Position numbers and translations under genes: made by a program | The notes under the pieces: model-generated | Told to the model about the DNA's origin: nothing | The model's input: only the letters and a program-made list of their open reading frames with translations | Database searches by the model: none | Assembly (NCBI RefSeq): GCF_014697075.1 | Contig: NZ_JACJRE010000056.1 | Span: 1-48,008, forward strand | Direction: 5' to 3' | Length of the DNA: 48,008 nt | Source of the DNA: Tolypothrix sp. FACHB-123 | GTDB lineage: Bacteria > Cyanobacteriota > Cyanobacteriia > Cyanobacteriales > Nostocaceae | Part shown: in pieces, positions 16,052 to 26,626 of the stretch | How positions within the stretch are numbered: position 1 is the first letter of the stretch | Layout: each line of letters opens with the position of its first letter

Positions 16052-18262
16052 TTAAAATTTTAAGTAGCCCATAGATACTATACAATTTCTCCCCTGTGCT
16101 TTTGCTTGGTATAGCCCCATATCAGCAGCAGCAATTAAGGTATTTTGCGGTAATTGCTGAGTGGGAGTAATAGACGCTAAGCCTAGACTGAGTGTAATAA
16201 ATTCACTGGCTGGGGAGGTGGGATGAGACAATTTTAAACCTAGAACATGACGCTGAATATCTTGAGCGATCGCGATCGCTGATTCGACATCAGTATTTGG
16301 TAAAATCACCGCAAACTCTTCTCCACCATAGCGCGCCACTAAACTAGCAGGATGTTGAACTGCTTCTGAAATAGCTTGCGCAATTTGTCTGAGTGCATCA
16401 TCTCCGGCTAGATGTCCAAGGGTATCGTTATAAAGCTTAAAGTAATCGACATCACACAAAATCAAAGAAATTGAGGCGGGTTCTTTTTGCGATCGCTGCC
16501 ACTGGCCATTTAAAGTATCATCAAAACAGCGTCTATTGGCTAGTTGAGTCAGACCATCAGAAGAGGCTAGGCGTTGTAATTCTTGATTTGCGTCTTGTAA
16601 TTGCTGATAAAGTTCCGATTGTTGAATTGCGATCGCCGCTTGACCGGCAAGCTGGTTAAATAAGTTAATTTCGGATTGTTGCCATAATCTTGTGTTACTA
16701 CATTGATGTGCAATTAACAATCCCCATAAATATTCTTTTTGCAAAATTGGTACTACCAAGTTGGCTCTGATTTGTAAACTGCGTAACATCTCAATGTAAC
16801 AGGGTGTTAGTCCAGCGATTTCAATATCCGCGATCGCTCTACTATTACCTTGTTGGTAGTAAATTGCATGATTAGATTGGAAACAAGTATCAATAATACG
16901 CATTCCCAAAATAGACGTACAGCCTGGTGCTAAAGATTCAACAGCAACTGAGCCACTCCAATCTTTCTCGAATTGATAAATTAATACTCTGTCTACCTCA
17001 AACAATTGCCGCACTTCATCTGCTGTGGTTTGCAAAATATCGGCTAAATTCAACGATTCTCGAATCCGCTGTGTGACAGTTGCAACAATTTTTTCCGACT
17101 GAGTTGGATGTTGAACAAACTGCTCTAATTGTTTATGCGCTGACAATATTATGATTGATTTATTGACATCAAATTGGGGCGTTGTCTTCGCAGGTATTAC
17201 ATTGGGTTTAGCAATCAAATAGCCTTGAGCTAGAGTTGCACCTCGTTGTTTTAACCAATTTAATTCTTCAATATCTTCAATTCCTTCAGCAACGGTCTGG
17301 ATATTTAATTTGTTCGTAATTTCTAGCAGTTTTTCAGTAATATATCCTTTATAGATATCTTGATGAACATTGCGAATTAATTCCATGTCTAACTTGACAA
17401 AATCTGGGCGTAACTGATGCAGTAAATTTAAGCTAGAATAGCCAGAGCCAAGGTCATCAAGTGCGATTAAAAAGCCCGCATCTCGGTAGTATTTTAAGAC
17501 GGTTTTCAGATGCTCTAAATCTTGAGGATTATCTGATTCTACAACTTCAAATACTACTCGTTCGTGAGAAATTTCTGCCCGGTCTATTGCTTCTACTGTA
17601 CTGCGTAGACAGGAACTTGGATCGTAAACTGCTGTCGGGGAAAAATTGATAAATATATTGCCACTAACTGCATAGCGGCTAAATTGATTAATGCTATTGA
17701 GGCGTGCAAATTGGTCAATTTGTGGTAAAAGTCCAGCTTCTGTTGCTAACTTTAAAATTGATTGTGGAGAGATAATATTTCCTTTTTCATCTAACCCCCG
17801 CAATAACGATTCATATCCATAAATCTGAGATGTATCGTTAATTAAAACAATTGGTTGAAAATAACTGATAAATCTTTCCTTACTTAACATTTCTACCAGC
17901 CATTCTGCTTGACCAAATTTGATAAAGCGTTGCAAGGAGGTCATATCACTAAAATCGTGAAGTTGCGGCTGGATAGAACCCTGAATAAACAAAACTTGAG
18001 TTTCTTTTAACTCTCTCGGTGCCAATAATTGAGCCAGGTTAACGGCAATTTCTTGTGCTTGCCCGTATTCACAATACCAACTTAAACCAGAGCGCTCTGG
18101 CATTAATTCATAGTCAACAGCAATATGCTTAAGATATGAGGTGACTTTTTTTAAAGTATGGGGAATAGGAAACCAGAGAAAGAGCCTGCCTGCTTCCCTA
18201 GTCTTGTTGCACGTCATTGGGCGACAAGTACAAATTTTGGAATTAGGACATTCTTGGCTCAT
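16052..18262 (-). CDS. EAL-GAF(cyanobacteriochrome-like)-GGDEF c-di-GMP turnover photoreceptor candidate
   Basis: A 736-residue cytoplasmic protein. Residues 1-115 form a Cys-rich N-terminal region of unknown type. The EAL domain (about 125-355) has ESL at 151-153, INFSP, FEVVE, DDLGSGYSS with the two metal Asp (269-270), KLD, AEGIE and QGYL, so phosphodiesterase residues look intact. The GAF domain (about 395-550) has DTCF (Cys460, the DXCF motif) and Cys488 in TPCYIEMLRSLQIRANLVVPI. That pairing is typical of two-cysteine DXCF cyanobacteriochromes. The GGDEF domain (about 565-725) has DVDYF and GGEEF (646-650), so cyclase residues are present. No RxxD inhibitory site precedes GGEEF. The protein probably changes c-di-GMP in response to violet-to-green light; this is inference. 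ATG 18262 is the start used. Confidence 0.9.
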   Translation of the reverse strand: MSQECPNSKICTCRPMTCNKTREAGRLFLWFPIPHTLKKVTSYLKHIAVDYELMPERSGLSWYCEYGQAQEIAVNLAQLLAPRELKETQVLFIQGSIQPQLHDFSDMTSLQRFIKFGQAEWLVEMLSKERFISYFQPIVLINDTSQIYGYESLLRGLDEKGNIISPQSILKLATEAGLLPQIDQFARLNSINQFSRYAVSGNIFINFSPTAVYDPSSCLRSTVEAIDRAEISHERVVFEVVESDNPQDLEHLKTVLKYYRDAGFLIALDDLGSGYSSLNLLHQLRPDFVKLDMELIRNVHQDIYKGYITEKLLEITNKLNIQTVAEGIEDIEELNWLKQRGATLAQGYLIAKPNVIPAKTTPQFDVNKSIIILSAHKQLEQFVQHPTQSEKIVATVTQRIRESLNLADILQTTADEVRQLFEVDRVLIYQFEKDWSGSVAVESLAPGCTSILGMRIIDTCFQSNHAIYYQQGNSRAIADIEIAGLTPCYIEMLRSLQIRANLVVPILQKEYLWGLLIAHQCSNTRLWQQSEINLFNQLAGQAAIAIQQSELYQQLQDANQELQRLASSDGLTQLANRRCFDDTLNGQWQRSQKEPASISLILCDVDYFKLYNDTLGHLAGDDALRQIAQAISEAVQHPASLVARYGGEEFAVILPNTDVESAIAIAQDIQRHVLGLKLSHPTSPASEFITLSLGLASITPTQQLPQNTLIAAADMGLYQAKAQGRNCIVSMGYLKF

Positions 18263-18478
18263 GGAAGATCACCTCGATAGATTTTTTCCTATTATTCCCA
18301 TTTTTACTAAATGTCAAAAAAAAACACACTTTCTATCAATGAAGATTTGATGTGTTAGTGATTGAGCTACGCATCCTCTACGGGTATTAGTTTTAGCAAT
18401 TTACTTTGTAAACTTTTATCACAAGCTGCGATAAGAATTTAGCGCAAAATAGAAATGTAATTTGTTCTCAATTTCACC

Positions 18479-19837
18479 TTGACTGAAGCTAACCCAGTGC
18501 GCAATTTGCAAGAAACTCATTTAAACCGTGCTCGTGCTAGTCTCCGACAAACCTTGTCTTGGTATGGATATCTTCGCAAGTCAGGACAACTTGCATCTAA
18601 CCCAGAATTAGCGGGTTTGGTGAAGCCAGAATTAGAAGCTTTAAGTACTACACTCAACAAGTTAGACTCAAATGTAATTAGAATTGCTGCCTTTGGTTTG
18701 GTCAGTCGGGGCAAATCGGCAGTATTAAACGCTTTATTGGGGGATAAAATTCTCCAAACTGGCCCCCTCAATGGGGTAACGCAATGGCCGCGTTCTGTAT
18801 GCTGGCAACCAGGAGGTAAAATACAAGTAGAATTAATTGATACTCCTGGACTAGATGAAATTGAGGGAGAATCACGGGCACAAATGGCGCGGGAAGTAGC
18901 GCGACAGGCAGATTTAATTTTATTTGTCGTCTCTGGGGATATTACCAGAACAGAGTATCAAGCATTACTAAAATTACGTCAATCACAAAAACCCCTAATT
19001 TTAGTATTTAACAAAATCGATTTGTACCCAGATACAGATAGGGCAGCGATTTACGAGAATTTACAGCAATTAGGAGCCGGACATCCCCAAGCCCAACCTT
19101 TATTACCCGATGAAATTGTCATGGTAGCGGCGGAACCAGCACCAATGGAAGTACGGGTAGAGTGGCCTGATGGTCGGGTAAGCTATGAATGGGAGACGCC
19201 ACCTACCCAAGTAGACGAACTCAAACAGACAATTTTAAATATACTTAATCGGGAAGGGCGATCGCTCTTAGCTTTAAATGCACTCATCCAAGCTAGGGAA
19301 GCAGAAGCCGCGATCGCCCAAAAAACAGTTGATTTACGCGAACAAGAAGCGGAAAATATTATTTGGCAATTTACTAAGTATAAAGCTTTGGTAGTTGGGC
19401 TAAATCCCATTGCTGTTTTAGATATTTTAGGTGGTACCATTACTGATTTATTATTAATTCGCGCTCTAGCTAGGCTGTATGGTTTACCCATCACCAGCTA
19501 TGAAGCCGGAAAAATCCTCAAAACGATTTTATTGAGTTCTGGCGGCTTATTACTCAGCGAATTAGGTACTAGTTTATTATTTGGCTTAGGTAAAAGTACA
19601 GCCGCCCTGACTAGCGGCGATAATCCTGTTAATATTACTGCTTCTTTCGGCAGTGCGATCGCTCAAGGTGGAATTGCCGGTTATGGAGCCTATGCTGTAG
19701 GTAAAGCCGCCCAAGTTTATCTGCAACAAGGCTGCACCTGGGGACAATTAGGCGCTAACACCGTCATCCAAGAAATTCTCTCCCAAGTCGAACCGAATAC
19801 CATCGTCTATCGCCTGCGCCAGGAGTTAGGCGGGTGA
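18479..19837 (+). CDS. DUF697-type GTPase with C-terminal hydrophobic domain
   Basis: This 452-residue protein has an Era-like GTPase domain: GLVSRGKS (P-loop, 73-80), DTPGLDEIEG (G3, 121 on), NKIDLYPD (G4, 178 on) and a VAAEPAP segment near the G5 position. The C-terminal part (about 300-450) has helices with hydrophobic stretches, including LVVGLNPIAVLDILGGTITDL and a Gly/Ala-rich segment, matching the DUF697 family. Such proteins associate with membranes in cyanobacteria and may shape or organise them. The start is TTG at 18479 (MTEANPVRNLQETHL); this N-terminus agrees with the rest of the frame and no ATG fits. fni follows about 85 bp downstream on the same strand. Confidence 0.83.
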   Translation: MTEANPVRNLQETHLNRARASLRQTLSWYGYLRKSGQLASNPELAGLVKPELEALSTTLNKLDSNVIRIAAFGLVSRGKSAVLNALLGDKILQTGPLNGVTQWPRSVCWQPGGKIQVELIDTPGLDEIEGESRAQMAREVARQADLILFVVSGDITRTEYQALLKLRQSQKPLILVFNKIDLYPDTDRAAIYENLQQLGAGHPQAQPLLPDEIVMVAAEPAPMEVRVEWPDGRVSYEWETPPTQVDELKQTILNILNREGRSLLALNALIQAREAEAAIAQKTVDLREQEAENIIWQFTKYKALVVGLNPIAVLDILGGTITDLLLIRALARLYGLPITSYEAGKILKTILLSSGGLLLSELGTSLLFGLGKSTAALTSGDNPVNITASFGSAIAQGGIAGYGAYAVGKAAQVYLQQGCTWGQLGANTVIQEILSQVEPNTIVYRLRQELGG

Positions 19838-19900
19838 AGGGAGCAGGGGTGACAAGGGAAGGAGGACAATTGTACAGACGCGATTCATCGCATCTCTGGC

Positions 19901-19928
19901 AAATGACAAATGACAAATGACAAATGAC
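19901..19928. repeat. Four tandem AAATGAC heptamers overlapping the fni start
   Basis: Exactly four copies of AAATGAC run from 19901 to 19928. Each holds an ATG, and the ATG of the fourth copy (19924) opens the fni frame. The three earlier ATGs lead to in-frame stops within a few codons. The unit is an STRR-type heptamer of the kind seen elsewhere in the window, for example at 6480-6530. Confidence 0.75.
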
Positions 19929-20985
19929 AACTAACAACGATACCAGCACCTCAGCACAAACTCAATCTCGCAAGGCGGAACATATTCGCATTTGCTTAGA
20001 AGAAGATGTTCAATGTCACGAAATTACCAATGGATTAGAACGCTATCGGTTTACTCATTGTTGTTTACCAGAAATTGACCGTAATGATATAGATATCAGT
20101 ACCCAGTTTTTGGGTAAATCTCTGGGCGCACCGTTGTTAATTTCTTCCATGACGGGGGGAACTGAACAAGCAGCAATGATTAATCGGCGGTTAGCAGAAG
20201 TCGCCCAAGTTTATAAATTAGCGATGGGTGTTGGTTCCCAACGTGTCGCGGTGGAAAAACCCCAGGTAGCTGATACTTTTGCGATGCGTAAGTATGCGCC
20301 AGATGTGCTGTTATTTGCTAATTTGGGCGCTGTGCAACTTAACTATAAGTATGGTGTAGAGGAATGTTTGCGGGTAGTCGAGATTCTGGAAGCTGATGCT
20401 TTGATTTTGCACCTCAATCCTCTGCAAGAATGCATTCAATCTCGTGGGGATACTAATTTTCACGGACTACTTGATAAAATAGCAGATGTTTGCTTTAAAA
20501 TGCCAGTACCAGTGATTGCTAAAGAAGTAGGTAATGGTATTTCCGCCGCAATGGCAGAGAAACTGCTAGCGGCTGGGGTAGCGGCGATTGATGTGGCTGG
20601 CGCTGGGGGTACTTCTTGGGCGAAGGTGGAAAGCGAACGGGCGGATAATATATTACAACGCCGCTTGGGTAGGACTTTTGCGGATTGGGGTTTACCTACA
20701 GCAGATTGTATTACAAATATTCGCGCGATCGCACCCGATGTGCCCTTGATTGCTTCTGGCGGGTTGCGTCATGGATTGGATGTCGCAAAAGCGATCGCTT
20801 TGGGTGCAGATATCGCTGGGTTAGCTATGCCATTTTTGCAAGCCGCTGTTGCTTCAGAAGCCGCACTAGTGGATTTAGTTGAGTTGTTAATTGCCGAAAT
20901 CACCACAGTTTTATTCTGTACGGGGAATGCTAATTTAAATCAATTGCAGCATTCTGACAGTCTAGTGCAATCAAAGGCGATGTGA
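19924..20985 (+). CDS. fni: Type 2 isopentenyl-diphosphate isomerase (FMN and NADPH dependent)
   Basis: The 353 residues have the usual length and the family landmarks in order: [72 protein letters not shown] and [14 protein letters not shown]. The enzyme interconverts IPP and DMAPP with reduced FMN, feeding the isoprenoid supply for carotenoids and the phytol chain of chlorophyll. Cyanobacteria use this type in place of Idi-1. The start is ATG 19924, within the heptamer run; no strong Shine-Dalgarno is visible before it. The 3' end overlaps the convergent NACHT gene by 56 bp. The C-terminus after LFCTGNANL is a short variable tail. Confidence 0.96.
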   Translation: MTTNNDTSTSAQTQSRKAEHIRICLEEDVQCHEITNGLERYRFTHCCLPEIDRNDIDISTQFLGKSLGAPLLISSMTGGTEQAAMINRRLAEVAQVYKLAMGVGSQRVAVEKPQVADTFAMRKYAPDVLLFANLGAVQLNYKYGVEECLRVVEILEADALILHLNPLQECIQSRGDTNFHGLLDKIADVCFKMPVPVIAKEVGNGISAAMAEKLLAAGVAAIDVAGAGGTSWAKVESERADNILQRRLGRTFADWGLPTADCITNIRAIAPDVPLIASGGLRHGLDVAKAIALGADIAGLAMPFLQAAVASEAALVDLVELLIAEITTVLFCTGNANLNQLQHSDSLVQSKAM

Positions 20986-23674
20986 AATTATGTCCTAAGG
21001 CTTGGATGGCAGTTTGGCGTACATGAGAATCTTCATCTGCGATCGCCCGATTTTGCAGCATAACTATAATATCGGCGTCATTTTGAAAATTCTGCACTAA
21101 CTCTTCTAAGGCGACACGGCGCACATTTGCATCTTCATCAACACTTGCACGGTGTTGCAAAAAGCTGATGGTGTCTGTGTCATGTGGAAAATTAAGCGCT
21201 AATTCTTGCAAGCTGGCGCTGCGTACATGCCAATTTTCATCAATAGTGGCGCGTTCTTTCAAGCAGCCAATAATATCAGGCTCATCTTGAAAGTTACGCG
21301 CTAATGCTGTAACTGCGGTGCATCGCATGTGCCAATTTTCATCAATGGTAGCGCGTTCTTTTAACCAATATTTGATCTTTAACTCATCTTTCCAAGTAGT
21401 AGCAATTACCGCCACTGCTTGCGTCTGAATTTCGGCAACTAGTTTAGTGCTATCCGCAGGAAATAAATATTCATAATAGTACAGTAAATCATATTGTGAT
21501 AAAGTTTTTAACTGCTCAAGTAAATTATTAGCTATTGACGTAATTACCGCCCTATTTTTAACTTCTCCCAAGCACTTGGCGGCTAAAAATAAGTTGATAA
21601 ATTTCTTGTTTGCTCCATTTTGAGCCATTAAAAACTCAATAATTACACCGACAAATGTGGCGTCAATCATGCCCGCAATCAGTCGCAATACTTCATGCCA
21701 AGATTCATCCTGCCAATATTTACCAAATACCTCAAATTTAAGTTGTTTAATAGAAAGTGTTTGCGTTTCTTTAAATTTCCATACAAATTCCCAAGCACAG
21801 AAATATTCTAAAAATGTGCGATGAACAAAGCCATAGCAATCTGCACCTAGAAAACATAACATAAAGTTGCGAGTTCGCAGTTGATTAATCAATATTTTGG
21901 CTTTATCTCTAGGATTACTGACTTCAATATTTTTCAAATATTCAGTAAAAATCTTCTCTAAATTTCTCGCACTTATCAAATTGCCAGCCAACCCTTGTTT
22001 ACTGCTTTGCATACAATAAGCAACTTGTCTTAGCATCGCTTGTTTATCATAATAATCAATAGTTATGGGCGTATATCGCTCATTTGTAATTGCACGTTCT
22101 ACATCCCATTTATACAGCAACAATTCTGAGGCCTTTTTATATAATTCGGCTCTATCTCTTGGTAGTTCTTGGTGACGATTAAGAACTGCCATTATCGTCA
22201 ATAGCAGAGGATTACCTGCTAACTCAGTAATTGCTTTATAAGTTTTAATTGCTGTCTGCAATCTTTGTTTTCTTCTTAGTTTCTCCGTTTCTGAATTGAA
22301 AGTTAAATTATGCCAACGGTTAATAAAATCTTGAATTTGCTCGTTGCTTAAATCTTGCAACATAAAGTGGCGAAATTGTGCATCTCGTAAACGTTGGGGT
22401 TTATACCCAATCGTGCGCGAAGTCACAATTACCTGCACCTGAGGATACTCATTAGTAAAGCGATGGATAGCTGTAATTAAATCATCTCTTTGTCCAGTAT
22501 CAAATACTTCATCTAAACCATCAAACATGACTAAAGCATTACCAGCTTTGAGTTGTGCTTGTAATTGATGCTGATTAAGGTGAGAAATCGCACCCGGACT
22601 TTGATGGAAAAACTCTAAAAAATTTTTACAGTTTCCTTCGTTATAATTCCTGATATAAGCACGTAACTCAATTAGTAAGGGAATCGGCGGTAGAGAACAT
22701 CCTGATTTACCGAGTTTATCAACAGTTTTTTCTACCCAATCTAAGGCTAAATACTGCAATAATGTAGATTTACCTGAACCCGGATCGCCGAGAATGACTA
22801 TATATTTATAAGTTTCTGGTTGATTGATAATTTCCAGCACCGAACGCATTGGCTGTTCTAGATAAGCTCGTTTATACAGTTCTAATTCTTCGGGAATAAT
22901 TACTGCTGATTCTAGTTGCTGATTTTCTTGTAACCCCCGCAGATGTTCTTTAGGTAGTTCGTAAACTTGGGGTAATACTTGGTGTACTTCTCGCACATTA
23001 GGCGGAATAAATATCCGCCATAATCGTAGTTCATTATAAGCACAACCGCTACTATCTAAACTATCTAATTTTAAATTGATATAGCACTCGCGAATTGCTT
23101 CTTGATATTTTTGCAGGTCAAAATCTGGAATAATACCCGCGACTGCTTGTGTATTTTGCGCAATTGCTTTCAAATTACGGGTATTGAGTAACTCACGTAA
23201 TTCTTCTGATTGAGCAAGAATCTGCTGACATTTTCTTAAGTAACGAGCCGTTACTAATTGCCAATTAAATTTAGCCGGTAAATTAGGTAAATACAGATAA
23301 CGCCAAATACTTTCCAAGCTTTGATAATCTATCTCCTCACAATCAATGTCAAAACCTTTACTTAAGATTTCTTGCACAGACTTATTGTCAATAAACTGCT
23401 TTAGCGGTTCATACAATATACTGATATCTTCATCCGCTAGCTGGCGCAACTTTAATTCATCTTCTATCAATTGCAGAAACTCTCTAAGCGCTTTAGCAAC
23501 AGCTTTCTGCATTTTATCTTGCTGCAATATTGTTGCTACCTTCTGCAATCTATTTTTCAGAAAATCCTTAGCATATTCTTTAGTTATGTCTTTAAAAAAG
23601 TCTTCATTGATAATAGACCTAACTAGCAAGCCTACAGCGTTTTTCGCTACCAAAGCAACTATCCATTCCAGCAT
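20930..23674 (-). CDS. NACHT-type NTPase with C-terminal HEAT-like repeats
   Basis: A 914-residue STAND protein. Residues 1-170 are a helical N-terminal domain of unknown function. The NACHT ATPase has P-loop GDPGSGKST (296-304), Walker [12 protein letters not shown] (380-390) with the typical DGLDE, and a sensor segment VIVTSRT (416-421). Winged-helix-like and helical parts follow to about residue 750. From about 765 to 905 there are four repeats of about 35-40 residues ([21 protein letters not shown]...DxIxxLxxRA), which look like HEAT-type solenoid units. Bacterial NACHT proteins include anti-phage sensors; the repeats may recognise the trigger and the N-terminus may be the effector. No companion effector gene is next to it. 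Start ATG 23674. Confidence 0.87.
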   Translation of the reverse strand: MLEWIVALVAKNAVGLLVRSIINEDFFKDITKEYAKDFLKNRLQKVATILQQDKMQKAVAKALREFLQLIEDELKLRQLADEDISILYEPLKQFIDNKSVQEILSKGFDIDCEEIDYQSLESIWRYLYLPNLPAKFNWQLVTARYLRKCQQILAQSEELRELLNTRNLKAIAQNTQAVAGIIPDFDLQKYQEAIRECYINLKLDSLDSSGCAYNELRLWRIFIPPNVREVHQVLPQVYELPKEHLRGLQENQQLESAVIIPEELELYKRAYLEQPMRSVLEIINQPETYKYIVILGDPGSGKSTLLQYLALDWVEKTVDKLGKSGCSLPPIPLLIELRAYIRNYNEGNCKNFLEFFHQSPGAISHLNQHQLQAQLKAGNALVMFDGLDEVFDTGQRDDLITAIHRFTNEYPQVQVIVTSRTIGYKPQRLRDAQFRHFMLQDLSNEQIQDFINRWHNLTFNSETEKLRRKQRLQTAIKTYKAITELAGNPLLLTIMAVLNRHQELPRDRAELYKKASELLLYKWDVERAITNERYTPITIDYYDKQAMLRQVAYCMQSSKQGLAGNLISARNLEKIFTEYLKNIEVSNPRDKAKILINQLRTRNFMLCFLGADCYGFVHRTFLEYFCAWEFVWKFKETQTLSIKQLKFEVFGKYWQDESWHEVLRLIAGMIDATFVGVIIEFLMAQNGANKKFINLFLAAKCLGEVKNRAVITSIANNLLEQLKTLSQYDLLYYYEYLFPADSTKLVAEIQTQAVAVIATTWKDELKIKYWLKERATIDENWHMRCTAVTALARNFQDEPDIIGCLKERATIDENWHVRSASLQELALNFPHDTDTISFLQHRASVDEDANVRRVALEELVQNFQNDADIIVMLQNRAIADEDSHVRQTAIQALGHNFTSPLIALDCQNAAIDLN

Positions 23675-24516
23675 AAAACTTTCGCCTATAATCGCTCTTG
23701 ACTACGAGTATACACACCAGCGTTAGTAATTTTCTCTGATATTTAGGGGATTAAATAAATAATATTCCCTAAGAGATATATCACTTGCAAATACTCTTTA
23801 CTTTATTCTTAAGATGTGGCGTTAGTAATATAAGTTCCAATCATTAAGGATATAAGTATTTAAATAATCGGGGTAATATAATCAACAAAAATAACTAGTG
23901 AAATAAACTATTTAAGTTTAAGTGGTTTTTATCTAAAAAATAACTTATACTCTAATTCTCCGCATTTTTTGGCATGAAGAATTTATATGTCAATACTTGT
24001 GTTTAAACTAAATTGATATTTGCGTGTGATAATTTTTCTCTACAAATTTATAATTTTTAGCAAAAACTAAAAATATGGTGATTTGGGAAAGCCGGAAATT
24101 TGCTATATGTATAAACATATTACAAAATGCCAGTATTTCTGGAGAAATAAATAGCTTTTGGTAGTCAATTAAGTATTTATTCCCTGAAAATATTAGTATT
24201 TTTAACGTAAAAAATACATAAGTTTTATTAACAAAAGCGGTGACATTTTTGTTTAATTTTGTCTGAAGTTCCATAATAGGACTGAGAGTCATCGAGAAAG
24301 GAATGGTTGACTATGTATCTAACCGATCTACCTCATCCCTCTAAATAAGTCTTGCAGCCTAACCTGATTTTTGCTACCTCATCATCCCTCGGCTTTCCCA
24401 GCAAGCAACCAGAGATTGTTTGCAATCCCAGTTACTTTGTAGTATGCTTGTAATACAAAATAGCCTTACTGCTGAGGCGGTAATAATTTGTTGCATCAAT
24501 AATCAAGGAAGTTATT
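23675..24516. other. Long A/T-rich intergenic region before the EF-G paralogue
   Basis: This 842-bp gap between divergent genes contains no gene I can support. A minus-strand frame at 24008-24292 encodes a hydrophobic 94-residue peptide unlike any family I recognise and shows no ribosome binding site. The promoters of the NACHT gene (left) and the EF-G gene (right) should be here. AAGGAAG just before 24517 is the EF-G ribosome binding site. Confidence 0.5.
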
Positions 24517-26529
24517 ATGGTTCCCCGAGAACGCATCCGAAACATTGGTATTTCTGCTCACATCGACTCTGGTAAAACTACACTGTCAGAGCGCATTCTC
24601 TTCTATACAGGCAGAATCCATGCAATTGAAGAAGTAAGGGGAGGTGGCAAGGGTGCAACGATGGATTTTATGCCAGAAGAAAAATTACATGGTATTACCA
24701 TCACTTCAGCCGCGACAACTTGTCAGTGGCACGATACACAAATTAATTTAATTGATACACCAGGACATGTTGATTTTACGATAGAAGTGGAGCGTGCCCT
24801 GCGGGTATTGGATGGGGCGGTAATGGTGTTGTGTGCGGTGGCGGGGGTGCAATCCCAATCGATTACTGTGGATCGCCAGATGAAGCGCTATCGCGTACCC
24901 CGGATTGCATTTATCAACAAAATGGATCGCATCGGTGCAAATCCATTTCGGGTGGTGCAAGCTATGCGCGATCGCTTGCAGTTGAATGCCATACTACTTC
25001 AATATCCCATTGGTAGCGAAGATCAATTTCAAGGGGTAATTGACCTAATTGAAATGGAAGCTTCCTATTTTGAAGGCGAAAACGGCGAAAATTGGGTGAA
25101 ACAGTCAATTCCTGACGCCCTTGTAGAAGAAGCGCAGCAAGCCAGAGAAAAGCTGCTGGATGCTTTGTCATTCTTCTCTGAATCGATGACAGAGATGTTA
25201 TTGGAAGGTAAGGAAGTTCCCAAAGAATTAATTTGGCAAACTATTCGCCAAGCTACCTTAACCTTGCAACTAACACCAGTATTGCTGGGTTCAGCATTCA
25301 AAAATAAAGGCGTGCAAAATTTATTAGATGCGATCGCCTATTATCTCCCATCGCCAGTAGATCGGGAAATCGTCAAAACTGTAGAGTCTGTTAGCTTGTA
25401 CCCCAATCCTGACGATCCTTTAGTGGCGTTAGCCTTTAAACTCACTGTAGAATCCTTTGGGCAGTTAACCTACACCCGAATTTATTCCGGGACATTAAAA
25501 CAGGGCGATACTGTTTACAACGCCCGTACTCAACAACGGGTGCAAATTGGGCGCTTAGTGAGAATGCACGCCAACAAGCGCGAAGAGGTGAAAGCTGCGG
25601 AAGCTGGGGATATTATCGCCCTGCTGGGTATCGATTGTGCCTCTGGTGATACCTTTTATTCTGGAGAAACACTAGTATCTTTAGAAAAAATGTATGTGCC
25701 AGAGCCAGTAATTACACTGGCAGTCACGCCGAAAAAACAAGAAGATAGCGATCGCCTTTCTAAAGCTCTCAACCGCTTCCAAAAAGAAGATCCCACCTTT
25801 AAGTTGAGTATAGATCCCGAATCAGGGGCGACTCTGATTTCTGGGATGGGGGAACTGCATTTAGAAATCTACTTAGAGCGCATTCAACGGGAATATAACA
25901 CGGAGGTATATGTTGGTAAACCCGCAGTTGCCTATCGGGAAACAATTGGTCAAAAAGCATACTTTGATTATCGACTGAGAAAACAAAGCGGTGGTTCTGG
26001 ACAATACGCCCATGTCAGTGGTTGGATTGAACCCACAGAAGAACTCTTTGTATTTGAAAACCGAGTAGTTGGCGGTGCAATTCCCAAAGAATATATTCCT
26101 GGTTGCGAAAAAGGTTTCCGCGAAGCTATGCAATCCGGGCCTTTAGAAGGTTATCCTGTCACCGGGGTAAAAGTCGTTCTCGAAAGCGGTTCCTATCACT
26201 CGGTGGATTCGTCAGAATTGGCTTTTCGTTCAGCTTCCCATCAAGCCTTAGAAGAAGCGATTAGCAAAGCCAAAGCCTATATTCTCGAACCAATTATGCT
26301 TGTAGAAGTGGAAACACCCAACGAGTATTTAGGTAGAGTTCAAGGCGATATCTCTTCCCGTCGCGGTTTGCTGTTGGGTTCCCAAACTATGCAAACATAC
26401 TCAGTGATTCGAGCGGAAGTACCCCTAGCGCGGATGTTTGGCTATTCTACAGACTTGCGATCGCAAACTGCGGGAATGGCAACTTTCACAATGGAATTTG
26501 CCTGTTACAGACAAGCTAGTAACCAATAG
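24517..26529 (+). CDS. Elongation factor G paralogue (EF-G2-like translational GTPase)
   Basis: This 670-residue protein has all five EF-G domains. The G domain shows AHIDSGKTT (14-22), DTPGHVDF (80-87), NKMD (134-137) and GSAFKNKG. Domain IV has YDY-like [12 protein letters not shown]-type residues ([15 protein letters not shown]) and domain V ends at [22 protein letters not shown]. Two switch I/G2-region features differ from housekeeping EF-G: the usual [18 protein letters not shown] is [18 protein letters not shown], and the length is about 20 residues shorter than the normal 692. Cyanobacteria carry several fus genes, and this looks like a secondary one. No ribosomal protein or tuf gene is adjacent. 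A strong AAGGAAG lies before the ATG. A terminator follows the stop. Confidence 0.9.
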   Translation: MVPRERIRNIGISAHIDSGKTTLSERILFYTGRIHAIEEVRGGGKGATMDFMPEEKLHGITITSAATTCQWHDTQINLIDTPGHVDFTIEVERALRVLDGAVMVLCAVAGVQSQSITVDRQMKRYRVPRIAFINKMDRIGANPFRVVQAMRDRLQLNAILLQYPIGSEDQFQGVIDLIEMEASYFEGENGENWVKQSIPDALVEEAQQAREKLLDALSFFSESMTEMLLEGKEVPKELIWQTIRQATLTLQLTPVLLGSAFKNKGVQNLLDAIAYYLPSPVDREIVKTVESVSLYPNPDDPLVALAFKLTVESFGQLTYTRIYSGTLKQGDTVYNARTQQRVQIGRLVRMHANKREEVKAAEAGDIIALLGIDCASGDTFYSGETLVSLEKMYVPEPVITLAVTPKKQEDSDRLSKALNRFQKEDPTFKLSIDPESGATLISGMGELHLEIYLERIQREYNTEVYVGKPAVAYRETIGQKAYFDYRLRKQSGGSGQYAHVSGWIEPTEELFVFENRVVGGAIPKEYIPGCEKGFREAMQSGPLEGYPVTGVKVVLESGSYHSVDSSELAFRSASHQALEEAISKAKAYILEPIMLVEVETPNEYLGRVQGDISSRRGLLLGSQTMQTYSVIRAEVPLARMFGYSTDLRSQTAGMATFTMEFACYRQASNQ

Positions 26530-26542
26530 TTGATATAACAAG

Positions 26543-26572
26543 AAGGTAGACAATATTGTTTACCTTTTTGTT
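26543..26572 (+). terminator. Intrinsic terminator after the EF-G paralogue
   Basis: AAGGTAGACAAT (26543-26554) and ATTGTTTACCTT (26555-26566) are complementary, with one G-U pair. The stem has a minimal loop at its centre and is followed by TTTGTT. It begins 14 nt past the stop codon. Confidence 0.7.
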
Positions 26573-26626
26573 AATTTCCGGAGTTTTTACTACTGCGGTA
26601 AAAATGCCAACTTATCTTGCTTGCGT

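Noticed and set aside
24008-24292. 94-residue minus-strand frame before the EF-G gene
   Set aside because: It is A/T-driven and hydrophobic, with no recognisable motif or ribosome binding site. It probably arises by chance in an A/T-rich gap.
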